Part shown: piece by piece, positions 34,085-44,347 of the stretch | Numbering within the stretch: position 1 is the stretch's first letter | How the letters are laid out: every line of letters begins with the position of its first letter | Source of the DNA: Evernia prunastri | Lineage: Eukaryota > Ascomycota > Lecanoromycetes > Lecanorales > Parmeliaceae | DNA length: 64,000 nucleotides | Direction: 5' to 3' | Assembly (NCBI GenBank): GCA_003184365.1 | Contig: NKYR01000023.1 | Span: 248,001 to 312,000 of the forward strand | Notes under the pieces: generated by a model | Seen by the model: the letters and a program-made list of their open reading frames with translations, nothing else | Told to the model about the DNA's origin: nothing | Database searches by the model: none | Program-made: the position numbers and the translations under genes

Positions 34085-35503
34085 ATGGTCCGTTCAAAAC
34101 GCAGTCGCCCAATGGCTACAAGCCCAACCCAATGTCTCATCGACACTCTCCCCACGGAACTCCTACATTTCGTCTGCACCCATCTCGAGCCGAAAGATGT
34201 CGCAAACCTACGCCTAGCCTCAAGAATTGTAGCTCCAGTTGGACTGCAGTATCTGGCTCCCAAAGTACGCCTATTCGTTGCGGAAGATAGCTTCAAGCAG
34301 CTCGAGGCCATTGCTAGTCACCCCGTGGTCTCCAAATACGTCACAAGCCTCAGCTACAATGCCAACGTGCTTGAAAGATACAGCGAGGAGAGCTGGAAGG
34401 AGAACATTCGGTCACCAGACTATCATGATAGGAAGAGAAGGTCCCGGGAAGCAGGCCCGCGCTACAGTTTGCGAAGCTACAAGGGAGGATCCGTGAAAGC
34501 AAGTGTCGTGCCTCGTCACGAGTATACCAAGCAGCAGTTGAAAGAAGCTTTCCGGAAATATCAGGGATTCTGCGACTTTCAGAGTCACGCCCATCAACAT
34601 CATCGCAAGCTTGCCAAAGCTATGAAACGTTTTCCCAACCTGAAAGAACTCACAGTGTCAGCCCAGATCATGCCAAATAAGAAGCTCTTCAAGAAAACCT
34701 TTGGGCCTGGATATTGCACGAGACGGCGAGAAGATACGGAGGAGTGGCCAATTGGCCTGTTACAGACGCGCTCGCTTCTTCTAAGTGCTTGTTGCGCCGG
34801 CTTGACGATCGAGCGTCTCCAATGTGAACTAGTGAATTGGCGCATACTGACTCAGGAGAAAGAGGTGTTCGAGGATATGAGGAAAAGTGTGCGCCACCTC
34901 CGGGAGATGAGTATCATTTTCTCTACGGGCTCGGAGGAGGAAGAGGATGAGTGGGGACTCTCTCAACTCGAGAGGTGCCGTGCATATCTTCAGAATGGAC
35001 GGTTGAAGGATTTTGTGACCTCGGCCCCTCATCTTGAGTGTCTGGATATTTGTTTTGATTGGAACGAGCCCATCAATCCTACGGAGTTCAAACATGTGGT
35101 GGGCGATTTCCACTGGCCTTCTCTCACGGCAGTCAGATTTGACAAGGTTGACACAGCCAAGGATCACCTGGTAGGATTCTTTGGAAGACATGCCAGCACA
35201 CTCAAGCGTGTTTCCATGGGCAGTCTGGCACTTACGGACGGTCTTTGGTGGTCAGTCTTCGAGAAGATGCGCTTGGTGCTCGAACTCGAAGTTATGGTCA
35301 TATCAGGCTTTCTAGAGGATGAGTCAGAATTGTTTGACTTCGACCGAGGATGCGATTGGAAGGAAGTCCTGCTACGGCAAGGAATGGAATCTTACTTGCT
35401 GGGCGTCCGCGCGGATCATGAGATGTCTCTGACCAAATATGTTAAGGACTTTATGAGGGCAAGAGAGCTGGATTCTTGGTATAATGCCTTTCGGGGAAGG
35501 TAG
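34085..35503 (+). CDS. F-box protein, 472 aa
   Basis: Single exon. N-terminal F-box: CLIDTLPTELLHFVCTHLEPKDVANLRLASRIVAPVGLQYLAPKVRLF (residues about 17-65), the SKP1-binding module of SCF ubiquitin ligases. The remaining 400 residues (LVSKYVTSLSYNANV, LKELTVSAQIM, PHLECLDICFDW, LVLELEVMVISGF) are typical of fungal F-box proteins with degenerate leucine-rich repeats and would choose a substrate, unknown here. The gene ends with ELDSWYNAFRGR then TAG, yet the same frame continues past the stop with DLDDDDDLVEAKRQGSWFDTFF, which resembles the preceding segment. The stop may therefore be a recent nonsense change. Confidence 0.88.
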   Translation: MVRSKRSRPMATSPTQCLIDTLPTELLHFVCTHLEPKDVANLRLASRIVAPVGLQYLAPKVRLFVAEDSFKQLEAIASHPVVSKYVTSLSYNANVLERYSEESWKENIRSPDYHDRKRRSREAGPRYSLRSYKGGSVKASVVPRHEYTKQQLKEAFRKYQGFCDFQSHAHQHHRKLAKAMKRFPNLKELTVSAQIMPNKKLFKKTFGPGYCTRRREDTEEWPIGLLQTRSLLLSACCAGLTIERLQCELVNWRILTQEKEVFEDMRKSVRHLREMSIIFSTGSEEEEDEWGLSQLERCRAYLQNGRLKDFVTSAPHLECLDICFDWNEPINPTEFKHVVGDFHWPSLTAVRFDKVDTAKDHLVGFFGRHASTLKRVSMGSLALTDGLWWSVFEKMRLVLELEVMVISGFLEDESELFDFDRGCDWKEVLLRQGMESYLLGVRADHEMSLTKYVKDFMRARELDSWYNAFRGR

Positions 35504-35579
35504 GACTTGGATGACGACGATGATCTTGTAGAGGCGAAACGGCAGGGTTCTTGGTTTGATACCTTCTTCAGTAACGGTA

Positions 35580-35611
35580 GGGGGGCGGGGGGTTGGGGGG
35601 GGGGGATGTGG
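35580..35611 (+). other. G-quadruplex-capable G-run cluster
   Basis: Runs of five, six and ten G separated by one to two other bases, then ATGT and GGG, just 3' of the F-box gene. This fits the G3+N1-7 pattern for an intramolecular G-quadruplex on the plus strand. Confidence 0.6.
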
Positions 35612-36590
35612 GTGACGATGTTGATGACAAGGACGTCGGCCGCAGCGGCGATGATGTTGGCCGGTAGCTGCCCCGCCGTGAATCCCGAAGTCTGGGTCGG
35701 ACACCGGCTACACCTTTGCATTGTGGGTACAGCTATGTGATCACTCATTGGATGGAAACAATCTTGCTAGAGTAACCTAGGATTAAAGGCCTAGGATTTT
35801 CAATTTGAGGAGCAGACGAAGATACATTGACATCTTCGCAACTTCTCCCCTTGGGACTGCTTTTTATGGAATGTTAGCGTCACATGATCGGCTTGCGGTC
35901 TGGTACATGTATGTAGAGTCGCAAGACTGAACCAGAATATCCCGCTGCAGAGAACGCAGTGCTTCTATGCAACAGGAGATAGCGGTTTGAGATACCTCAC
36001 TGACAGATCCCTTCAGTCAACCGAGGAGCAAAAACGATCGCACAGTCATCTCTCAGCTGCATAGATTTACTACGTACACAATCGGCTTTGCCCATCTCTA
36101 AAATTCTCCCCAAATATCGCCAAGCAAGCCTCTATGAGACCCAACATAACAACGCACAACGTGGCCCCCTCTCCCCCCCCACCACATCACCCTCAATCTT
36201 ATTAATCCCATAGCCCACGTCAAAATCTATATTTGCCTCAGAGGTCCCTTCCGCTGTTTCTCAGCGAACCGCGCTCTCAAGTAAGTGTATGGAGCAAAGT
36301 ATGCATAGAGGCATATTTTGCGGGCCAAAACCTCGAATTTTCTAATCCTACTGGGGAGAAATCCGAAGACTTCTAATTCCCACCAAGGCAATTTTACCGC
36401 CTTCCCCATAGGACCCTCTTCAAGGTTCTCTCTATGCATTGTCTTTGCTCCATACTCTTACCCTTCGCGTTTAACACGGACGTTTACACAGAAATCGGGG
36501 TCAGACCAAACATGGCTGGTGGAAGATTGACTACTGTCAAGATCCATGCCGTCATCGCCAACGGGGGACAGAGTATGTGGACCAGAGGAC
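35612..36590. other. intergenic, no intact gene
   Basis: Mostly featureless. The minus-strand open frame 36227..36439 (starting MHRENLEEGPMGK) lies downstream of the caspase-like remnant but cannot be joined to it with family support. Confidence 0.35.
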
Positions 36591-36980
36591 TCAGAAGATG
36601 GTAATCCTGCAAGTGACGCAGGGAGTTCCGCAAGAAGGGCAGGCCGCAGCCGAAGAGGTATAAGTTGGATACTTCATGACCAACGAATTGTGAGATCGAT
36701 TTCTTGGGATGTGCCATTCTTCCGTGTCGTAGTGGTATATATTTAGGGAAACGTCTCGTAACTCAGCAACTTCTGCAGAGACTCCAAGCAAATCTTCTTC
36801 CCAGTGGAGAAGCAGCACATGAACCTGGTCATATCTGGATCTTTCATCAGGATTGTTAAGAAATGCGTTAGGAAATGCGGCAGCTGTAGCAGATGTGAGG
36901 GTTTGCCCAAACGTTTTAAGGTCTCTCACATGATAGTTGACGGAAGAGACGTCGTGAGTCCTTTCCAGAGGAGGCTTCAT
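36591..36980 (-). pseudogene. fragment of a caspase-like (C14-type) fungal protein
   Basis: From Met at 36980 the frame reads VNYHVRDLKTFGQTLTSATA, then RYDQVHVLLLHWEEDLLG, VSAEVAELRDV and YHYDTEEWHIPRNRSHNSL. This spacing (hydrophobic LLLxW strand, LGV.xE.xxL helix, then Y.YxxxxWxIP and SH) matches the start of fungal proteins with a caspase-like domain. The expected next block with the catalytic histidine (YYxGHG type) is not found in any frame downstream; the frame ends after a run of cysteines. A GTATCC donor after LVMK could start an intron, but none of the acceptors I tried restores the domain. I call it a remnant; a complete multi-exon gene is less likely. Confidence 0.45.
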
Positions 36981-37909
36981 GATATACGCAATACCTTCAG
37001 TATTTAAATTTAGCGAGAGAGACTGATGTCTGTTCAAATACAGTGATGACATGACGAGTCTGGCGGAAACATAGAAGGAGGTGGTAGGGGAACCGGGCTT
37101 TACGATGAGCCATCTCGGTGATGCTTCACAACAAGGCTGTGCCCGACGATGTGGTCTAGATGCCCAATGACGCCACACAGTGTGGGGGAATAGCCAATCC
37201 TCCATGAAGGAGGGAAGGTCCACGGCACCCATCTAGTAAGTGTGTACGCAGTTATTTTACCATTGGGTGGTGGATATGCAATGCAAGCGCTCCTCAAGAA
37301 TGTAAGCTGACATATGCACGATCTAGCTGCAGAATTCTGCCCAACGGGACGTAGCCTTCTGTCGACGAAGCGATTGCTGAGGTCCCCATGATAATGATAG
37401 TTCTAGCTCTGTAGCACCATGGCCGTATGGTTGTGCTATGTACAACAGAATGGACGCTCGGGGACCCATGGTTCTCGCATCTGGAATTGAAGAGTAGGCT
37501 GCGTTGCCGCCTTGGTATCCACAGATCTTTCTTATAGAATGCTTACTTCTGACATTGACTGCCCCTCCCGCCAACAGTTCCCCTGAATGAAGATCGCCAA
37601 GGCTAAGCTAGCTGAAACCAGCTAATCAGCTAATAGAGTAATTGCTCGGACGGCCCCGCTCCTTTAATTGGCCTTCAGCTTTTCAAAGGGCAAGGAGCCA
37701 AGGACACACGTTGCTCTTTTCTCACTCTTCACTCCTCATTGTTGAGCCGTTCCAACCAACACCATCCAATTTCAATACGAGGTACTAGGTACTAGATACT
37801 ACTAAGTACTCTACTTTCTACACCTCAGCTCATCAATCCATTCTCCATGCGCCTTTCATCACCATCTTTTGTGTAGACCGTTCCCTCACATTGGATCCCT
37901 TCGCCCACA
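36981..37909. other. intergenic, promoter of cysteine-rich membrane protein
   Basis: No gene seen. Its right end has a short direct repeat region (tactaggtactagatactactaagtact-like, 37790..37812) and a pyrimidine-rich leader before the ATG at 37910. Confidence 0.35.
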
Positions 37910-38762
37910 ATGAGCTCCTTTCTCATCCCTTTCTTCTTCTCTCTCCTCACTCCCATCATCTCCGCACAAACAGTCTCCCTCCTCGCATCCAACCTCCCGT
38001 CCTGTGCGAACTCATGTACAGTCCTCACCCAAGCCGAAAGCTCCTGTACACCACCACTTGCGCCGGTCACCAGTAACCAAATCTACGAATCATGCTTCTG
38101 CCAATCCGCCCTCCTGACCTCTTTATTCTCCAATGCCGCCGTTCAAGGTGTCTGCCCTTCATGTTCGGCAGCAGATATGTTGACCATTCAGAAGTGGTAC
38201 CAAGGTGTTTGTCCTGATGCCGGAAAGGGCGCCCCCAACTTCGGAGATCTGGCCACAGGGCCTACGTCGTCGACGACTGCGGCGACGCCAGGCCCGACAA
38301 CATCAACCGCAACGACTGCACCGCATGCGAGTGCAACCACTACCAATCAGCAGGACTCGAACAGCTCTACGAATCCGACACCTGGGCCTTGGTAAGATAC
38401 ATCCTGCGAAAGTCTACCGATCACATGCTAATGATGGTGCCCCCTCTAGGATGTCTACCCATTGGCGTTGGATCGTCATGCTCATCGTCCTCATCCTTGG
38501 TCTTACCGCCCTCGCCATCGGAGGCTGGTTCTTCCACCGCCAATACCACCGCAAGCGCGAAGCCCAATGGGCCCTCGGATCGAGGGTGGACATGACGACG
38601 TGGGGACCGGGCCAGAGCGTGCACGACCTCGGATACCACGGGTCAGGGACGGCCGTCGGCGTAGGGGCGCCCGCCGACAAAGGAAAAGCCAAGGAACAAG
38701 TGAGGGGCGTGAACCAGCCCCCGCCCGCGCGTATGAGGGAGAACAGGCTGTCGAAGTTCTGA
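37910..38762 (+). CDS. cysteine-rich single-pass surface protein, 264 aa
   Basis: Two exons: 37910..38391 and 38450..38762 (donor GTAAGA, acceptor CTCTAG). Signal peptide (SFLIPFFFSLLTPIISA), then an ectodomain with eight cysteines within about 85 residues (CANSC, SSC, ESCFC, VCPSC, GVC), a Thr/Ser/Pro-rich stalk likely O-glycosylated, one membrane helix (IVMLIVLILGLTALAIGGWFF) and a basic cytoplasmic tail (RQYHRKREAQW). This architecture is shared by several ascomycete surface proteins of unknown role. It is not a CFEM domain by cysteine spacing as far as I can judge. It might act as a wall-associated sensor or adhesin; that is speculation. Confidence 0.85.
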
Positions 38763-40260
38763 GCGAAGAAAAGTCGGGAAGGCATGGAGTGACGGTGTTT
38801 TCGGATCGAGATAAATGGGATTTGGGAAGCGTCTTGGAAACAAGCTTGCAGGGTTGGCTTTTATCGCTGGCAGGAGCTCTCTTTTTTGAGAGAGAGAGAG
38901 GGAAAGAGAGAGAGCGGCGCATTGGACGACTTTATGCAAGGATTTGCTTCTTCTATACCCCCCGTCACCCATCACGCGAGACGCTTGAGAGATCACAGCA
39001 ATGATAGCAGAGCCTTGTTCTGTAGCTCTCGTGCAGAGTAATCATATATATTCACGTCCATCACATATCCCCCAAACCCAAACATCACACCCGTCCGTAT
39101 CCACCACATCAAACCCCCATCCATCACTACCGACCCTCCCAGCATTACTTCCCCTCCAGCACGTAGTCTACTCCCTCCCTCACTCCCTCCCTCCCTGCCT
39201 GTTCGTAGGCAGGTAGACGACTCTCATTCATCACCACGCAATTATCCCGAGTAGGAATGCTCGCACGCGCGTACTCAACTCGCCCTGTCATCGCATAGTT
39301 AAGTAGCGTTTTCCATTGTTTGGTGTGTGCGGTTGTATGCGTTTTGGGGGAGTGCAACGCGGGCATGGGGGTGGAGGAAGAAGGAAGGCGAAGGGGAAGG
39401 GGAAGGGGAAAGGGGAAGGCAGTGGAAGGCAGGGGAAGGCAGGGGAAGGCACGGGAAAGGCACGGGAAAGCAGGGGAAGGAATGGGAAGGAGAAGGGAAG
39501 GAAGGGAAGGAAGAGGAAGACAGGAGAAGGAAACTTCGCTTTCGTCCCGGCTTAGTCCTCCCGCACATGGGCAGTCAGGATGTAGCGTGCGCGGAGTCTG
39601 GATATAGAAATGTAGGAATGTATAGGTCCACAGTGGGCTCTGGTGGTAGAGTATACGGTGACGAGGTTTTGAGTTGTCGGGAGAAGTGGGGCTCGGGTTG
39701 GGGTTGGGTTTGGTTTCTTGGGTGTTTGGGCGGGTGTTTGAAATGGTGGGGCGTTGGGGATATGCTCTGCTGAGTGGTTAATCTATTGTGGATGTCGATG
39801 CCGAATTGGGATGGGGGGAGGGCGGGGGAGGATTAGGGTGGAGGTGGAGGCTGGCGGGAGGGAGGGAGGGAGGGCTTGAGTTGGAAGGGCTGTTGCTTGC
39901 TATGGTTTTGAATGGTTCTTTGGGATAGCTATATAGGAAAGAGATGAAGGAGAAGATTTGCAGACGGGCTTGTACGCAGATCTATGTATACGAGGATGAG
40001 CGATTGGAGATCGAACACACATGAGTGCTTTGACCGGATATAAATGTCAAGAACAAACGAATTGTATGAGTCTGGTGGTCTTCTTCCGGTTGATATTCGA
40101 TGTTCCGTATGGTTTGAAACGAACCAAGCGGTTGCGAAATCACTTCGTGTCAAGAACAGAGTTGGCGGCGTATCGTAGAGCAGTCGCTTGTCTTTCAACG
40201 CCCATCCTATATCAGACGTCACCGCCTCATCCGTGTAGTGTAGTGAGATGTAGACAGAAG
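38763..40260. other. low-complexity intergenic region
   Basis: 1.5 kb without a supported gene. It holds GA microsatellites near 38885..38915, short CCCT repeats near 39170..39195, the polypurine tract at 39371..39533 and further G-rich DNA to 39880. Long open frames on both strands here are products of the base bias. Confidence 0.5.
39371..39533 (+). repeat. polypurine tract with degenerate GGAAGG/GGCAGGGGAA repeats
   Basis: About 160 bases almost wholly A and G on the plus strand, with internal near-tandem 12-mers such as GGAAGGCAGGGG. Such mirror-like purine runs can form triplex (H-DNA) structures and often vary in length. Confidence 0.7.
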
Positions 40261-41199
40261 TTAGTCAGGAGGCCGCTCGTTGTGCGTCTCTGAGGGTCTA
40301 GTGTCGAAAGGGCTCAAATGATGCGGAAATGTTTCGTGAACAGAGATGGAACATATGTCTCCAGGGGAAAAGTCGAGCTTTGTTGCTGGCATTGTTGGTA
40401 CACTCATGGCCGTGGACTCCGTTGATGAGAGATCGTACCCTCCCAAATAACGCCGGGTGCTTGTGCCGTGATCCAAGCGAGTGACACCAACCACAGTGTC
40501 CCAAGCCGGCGCTGTCACACCATATGTCAGACTCATCAACGCGTGGGCGAGTAGTGCGGCCATTGTACCTATCTCCACTTCATTCATACGATCATACTCA
40601 CGGACCCGCGATAACGCACGGCTTTCGATCCTGAGGTTGGACCTGATCCTACCCCTGACAGGCTCCAGCAACAAGACGAGAGCCTCTCTCCTCCTCTCTC
40701 CCCTTTCGCGCAACTTCTCGGTGATTTCCTTTGGGATCCGCGTCTCGAAGCGGTCCTGAACGATCAGGTTCGTCAACCAGCATCCCTCGTGGTCCCCGTT
40801 GGCTTCCCGCAGCGTTCTATAAAACCAATCGAGCTGCTCTCGCGCGTAGTCCGAAAGAGCGCAGGGATCCTCGTTCCGAGGGAATCCATGTGCATCCCCA
40901 ACCACCAACTGCAGGTTTTGGGCACGGCGGAGGTATTTCAGCAGTGGACCGTTGGTGCCGTTGACGAACCTGTTGGGCGCGTATGCGGGCTCGGCCAAGT
41001 CGAGGAGGAAGGTACTCGTCGAGTGGTAGTAGTCGACTACTTCGAGGTAGATGTTCCGGCAGACGCGAAGCAAGGTGGTCCGTAGCGGTCGGTCCATATC
41101 ATCCCTGACGATGTTGATGTCGTGAGAAGGAAGCAGGTACGAATAGATTTGACGACGGATCTCCAAGGGAATGCTTAGAAGGTTGGGGTTAGTAGCCAT
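40261..41199 (-). CDS. 2EXR/F-box-like protein of unknown function, 312 aa
   Basis: Single exon; Met at 41199 chosen because the conserved part begins right after it. LSIPLEIRRQIYSYLLP at residues about 6-22 is the N-terminal signature shared by fungal 2EXR and F-box-like proteins, followed by LRTTLLRVCRNIYLEVVDYYHSTSTFLLDL, which aligns with the usual 'LLrvCRqiyeEa...y.s.tF.f' pattern. The middle has LLEPVRGRIRSNLRIESRAL. No catalytic motif. An upstream in-frame extension to 41376 is open but not family-like. Function unknown; the family is expanded in many ascomycetes. Confidence 0.75.
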   Translation of the reverse strand: MATNPNLLSIPLEIRRQIYSYLLPSHDINIVRDDMDRPLRTTLLRVCRNIYLEVVDYYHSTSTFLLDLAEPAYAPNRFVNGTNGPLLKYLRRAQNLQLVVGDAHGFPRNEDPCALSDYAREQLDWFYRTLREANGDHEGCWLTNLIVQDRFETRIPKEITEKLRERGERRREALVLLLEPVRGRIRSNLRIESRALSRVREYDRMNEVEIGTMAALLAHALMSLTYGVTAPAWDTVVGVTRLDHGTSTRRYLGGYDLSSTESTAMSVPTMPATKLDFSPGDICSISVHETFPHHLSPFDTRPSETHNERPPD

Positions 41200-43014
41200 A
41201 ACTGATATATATGTATGTAGATTGCTATCGAAGAAAGATGTGAGCTTCCTACGGTTGAAGAGCCGTGAAGATTGAATGGGGTGGTGCAAGCCTTTATTAC
41301 TTCCATCGGAGTTTTGGGGGTTGGTGGGGTAATTTAACTCACCCCTAGAGTACTGTCGACGATCCTCGTGCATCATCTTACAGCTCCTTCATTAGGCTAG
41401 GCGGAGTGAGAAGAAGACCAATATTTATTAGGATGAGAAACGACGACGTTGATGCGATTGGCTGGTAGTCTAGGCATCGTCCTCGTGCTCAAAGGTTCCA
41501 AACAACATACGTGGCAGCTCCATCTTTACTTGATCTGGCGATCATTGTCAAATGCACACATTCGACGCTCTGAAGGGACATTGAAGACCCCTCGTCGGAA
41601 CTTGAACCCTCTCGTCCTCCGATGGTGCATTGGGTAAGTATCCATCGGGATCTGTGGCCCTCCGTTCGAGTGGTCGAGACTGAGCTTCTTTTGCGTTATC
41701 GTTGGTCGGAGAGCTGCCACCCATCAAATGCTCAATCTTAAGAGACCTGACGTTAAGTTATCTCCACTGCTACGAGGACATTAGAGAACATTCTGCTGGC
41801 TTTCAGGTTCCCCTCGTAGCAGGATGACGTCGCAAAGCATGCCAACCTTCTTGATTGAGAGATTGACGAGGTTTCATTCCCTGCGCTAACTAAATTTTTC
41901 CCGTGTTTTATTAGAGCGGTACTTGCAGCAATAAGAGTTGAGAGATGTTTTGAGAAATGCTTGAGAGCAAGGCCTACTTTTTCCGACACAGCTGCCTTTG
42001 CCTTTGACTGCAACGCGAGAAATTTCTTGAACTTTGAAACCCTCATATAGCCTCAGCCGGTCAGAAGCCTCATTGGACACAAATTCGGTCGCTCTTCAGA
42101 AATCAGAAGGCTTCTCGCTGAAAAGCAGCGCCACTGGTATGTCACGGGTGCCACATAGACGCTTGGAATAAAGTGGGACTTGAGTAAAACTCTGCAAGCC
42201 CCACAATCATACTCAAAAGCGCATTTTGCGTCCTAAATTACATGTCCTAGTCACTTTCTTTCATTACCCGAGGACTCAGTTTCAACACTTCTTGTCCTTT
42301 TTCCATTGATCCATCTTCCACTCCGATCTGACGGTTTGGGATAGCTCTGCGGCCTCTGCTCTGGCGCTCGAGAATATGGAGACAATGATGATACGTGCTA
42401 CGGATCTTCGTTGCATCCGCTGTTAGGCTCTTGAGCCGGCGGTGGCCATCAGATCTGAGTCTCTAAGTTGAGCTCACTGCGGTGGTCAGCCCACCGCAGT
42501 CCCAATCACACGAGGCAAAAGGGAAGAAGACACTGGGATTACTCCAGAAGGAGCCTCAAATCAGGTACTCATATCACTGCCCAAGGGCTCAAGTCGTAAC
42601 AACAATTCGTCATCGTAAGTCCCGGACGGGGCAAAGAAAACTCGCCCCTCGCCGATAGAAAGATCGACTTTTTGATGTCTGACGTGCTTGTAGATTACTC
42701 TACATACGCACCTTGTGTGTAAGAATGTGTCCGCTTTCCTTCAAACCACGACTGTGATGATACCGAACTCCACTGTCCCTTGAGCATGGCTCTTTGCAGG
42801 CTTCGGTCTCGATGAGTCGATCTAGAGATTGTTGCAAGACCAAGGAGCTTTCTGAGTCGTCCAGTGGGAATAGCGTGTGCAGGATGGTGGAGGCCTCGTG
42901 CAGCCAGACTGGTTTGAGGAGTGGGAGGGAGGGACAAGAAGGCTTGCGGGTGTTGCTACTTCTAACGATCAGTACCATGTCACAAAAGGGTCTCTGTTGG
43001 AGAAGGTCAAGTGC
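41200..43014. other. intergenic, no gene seen
   Basis: 1.8 kb. Contains a perfect hairpin with 10-bp stem ACTGCGGTGG/CCACCGCAGT and 5-base loop at 42476..42500. The minus-strand open frame 42700..42978 has no family features and could be a downstream exon of the small Cys-rich frame at 43015..43173, but this is unproven. Confidence 0.35.
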
Positions 43015-43173
43015 TTACACAGCCAGCAGGAACATATATATGTTGTCGATGGTCCAAAGTGCAACGCATCTTAGGAAACAAAGGCAGCAGGCCTCTGCAG
43101 CACAGAAGGGATCCCGCAAAGAAGAAGTGTGCCAAGAACAGAGAATCGAGTGGATCGTAATGCAGGATTTCAT
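43015..43173 (-). CDS. possible small cysteine-rich ORF, 52 aa
   Basis: Starts MKSCITIHSILCSW and has eight cysteines in 52 residues, including AACCLCF-like spacing around the middle, then a hydrophobic end (MFLLAV). About 100 bases upstream on the same strand is a CTATAAAGG TATA-like box. A GTGTAAGC donor overlaps the stop, so it could be the first exon of a longer gene continuing to about 42700. No family recognised; it may be spurious. Confidence 0.2.
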   Translation of the reverse strand: MKSCITIHSILCSWHTSSLRDPFCAAEACCLCFLRCVALWTIDNIYMFLLAV

Positions 43174-44347
43174 GGGTAAGGATGAGTATTCAAGGGAATG
43201 TTTACGGCCACTGAAGAATGTTCTCGAGACAGATATAAGAAGGTAAACAAATGAGCAGCGGAGGCGCCTTTATAGAGGATGCGAGTTCCTAGTAATGCTT
43301 GGGGAAGGCGCAGTCAACATCTCTACCGCTTACAAGACCGTCACGGCAATAGCATAAGACTATAGGGAGTGATCCACCATGGTGGGAATGGCTAACAGGC
43401 AGTTACAGGGATCAACGTTGGACTGTGGACATTGGCCTTTGGAAGTTCGAGCCAGCCCTCTATGCTCCTTTCCCATTAGGTATTGCTGCGCCAGCGACTG
43501 TTCCCGAGCAATGAGTTCTTAAAAGCAGAAGCTATGTCACCTCACTGGTGGAAGGCTAAGTGTTAATAAAAAGGTCCTTGCAGGTACTAATTACTCGACT
43601 GCTGCTCTACACGAGGTTCAATACCAAGTCTCGCTCTCGCGCTTAGACTCCACATAATGGAGCCCGTCGACTTCTATCCACATTCCAAAACGTGGGAGAG
43701 TACACGAAATGTCGACATGCTTCCACTGAGATACCCAACGAACGCACCTGCCGTGCAAAATCTGCTTCAGGGCCTTGTGCAGACCGTCCCAAGTCCTTTC
43801 CGCGCATCAATGTCCTGAACGCTAGTACTCTCTACAACCCTTTTCCACTTTCCACAAGTCTCGCATTAATACAAGGCCCACGGTTGTGCTCAGAGCCAAG
43901 ACATGGCTTCCTCTGATTTCCTCAGACGAGGGGTCCTTTCCCTGCTCGGTCCTGTTCTCTCGTTATCTTTGAGAGATCATAAAAGGGAAGTCGTACCCGA
44001 CGTATCGCGAAGGTAGAAGGAAAGGATTGAAAGGATTACGTGCAGCATTCATAGAAACACGAATGAGGAGGACGGACCGACACGGTTCTGGCGTGCTTTT
44101 CATATAACTTTTCTATATATGTCTTTTTTACTCGTTGATTTAAGTATATCCACAAATTACAATAGGCGCAAGATTTTCTCAGCGCCAAGAATTGTAACGT
44201 TTCGCATACTCGTACGCTAGTATGTACGCGGATACGCTAATCACGTAATCATCGTGCTAGAGCGCGTCGCGCCCTTGCTCAAATTTTTCCATTCGAGCCT
44301 CTTCTTTCTGGCCTTTCAGAGTCCACACCATCCTTCAGCAATGAGCA
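43174..44347. other. intergenic with relict transposon end
   Basis: No gene supported. It ends at the second F-box gene. A relict MITE terminus lies at 44172..44220, 128 bases upstream of that start codon. Confidence 0.4.
44172..44220 (+). mobile_element. relict terminal end of the MITE family seen at 55744..56189
   Basis: Thirty-one bases (44172..44202, GATTTTCTCAGCG...AACGTTT) are identical to the right terminal inverted repeat of the full element. They are followed by a diverged end ...ACGCTAG and TA, where the full copy has ...ACGCTAA and TA. No partner end is found nearby, so it is a truncated or solo terminus. Confidence 0.75.
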
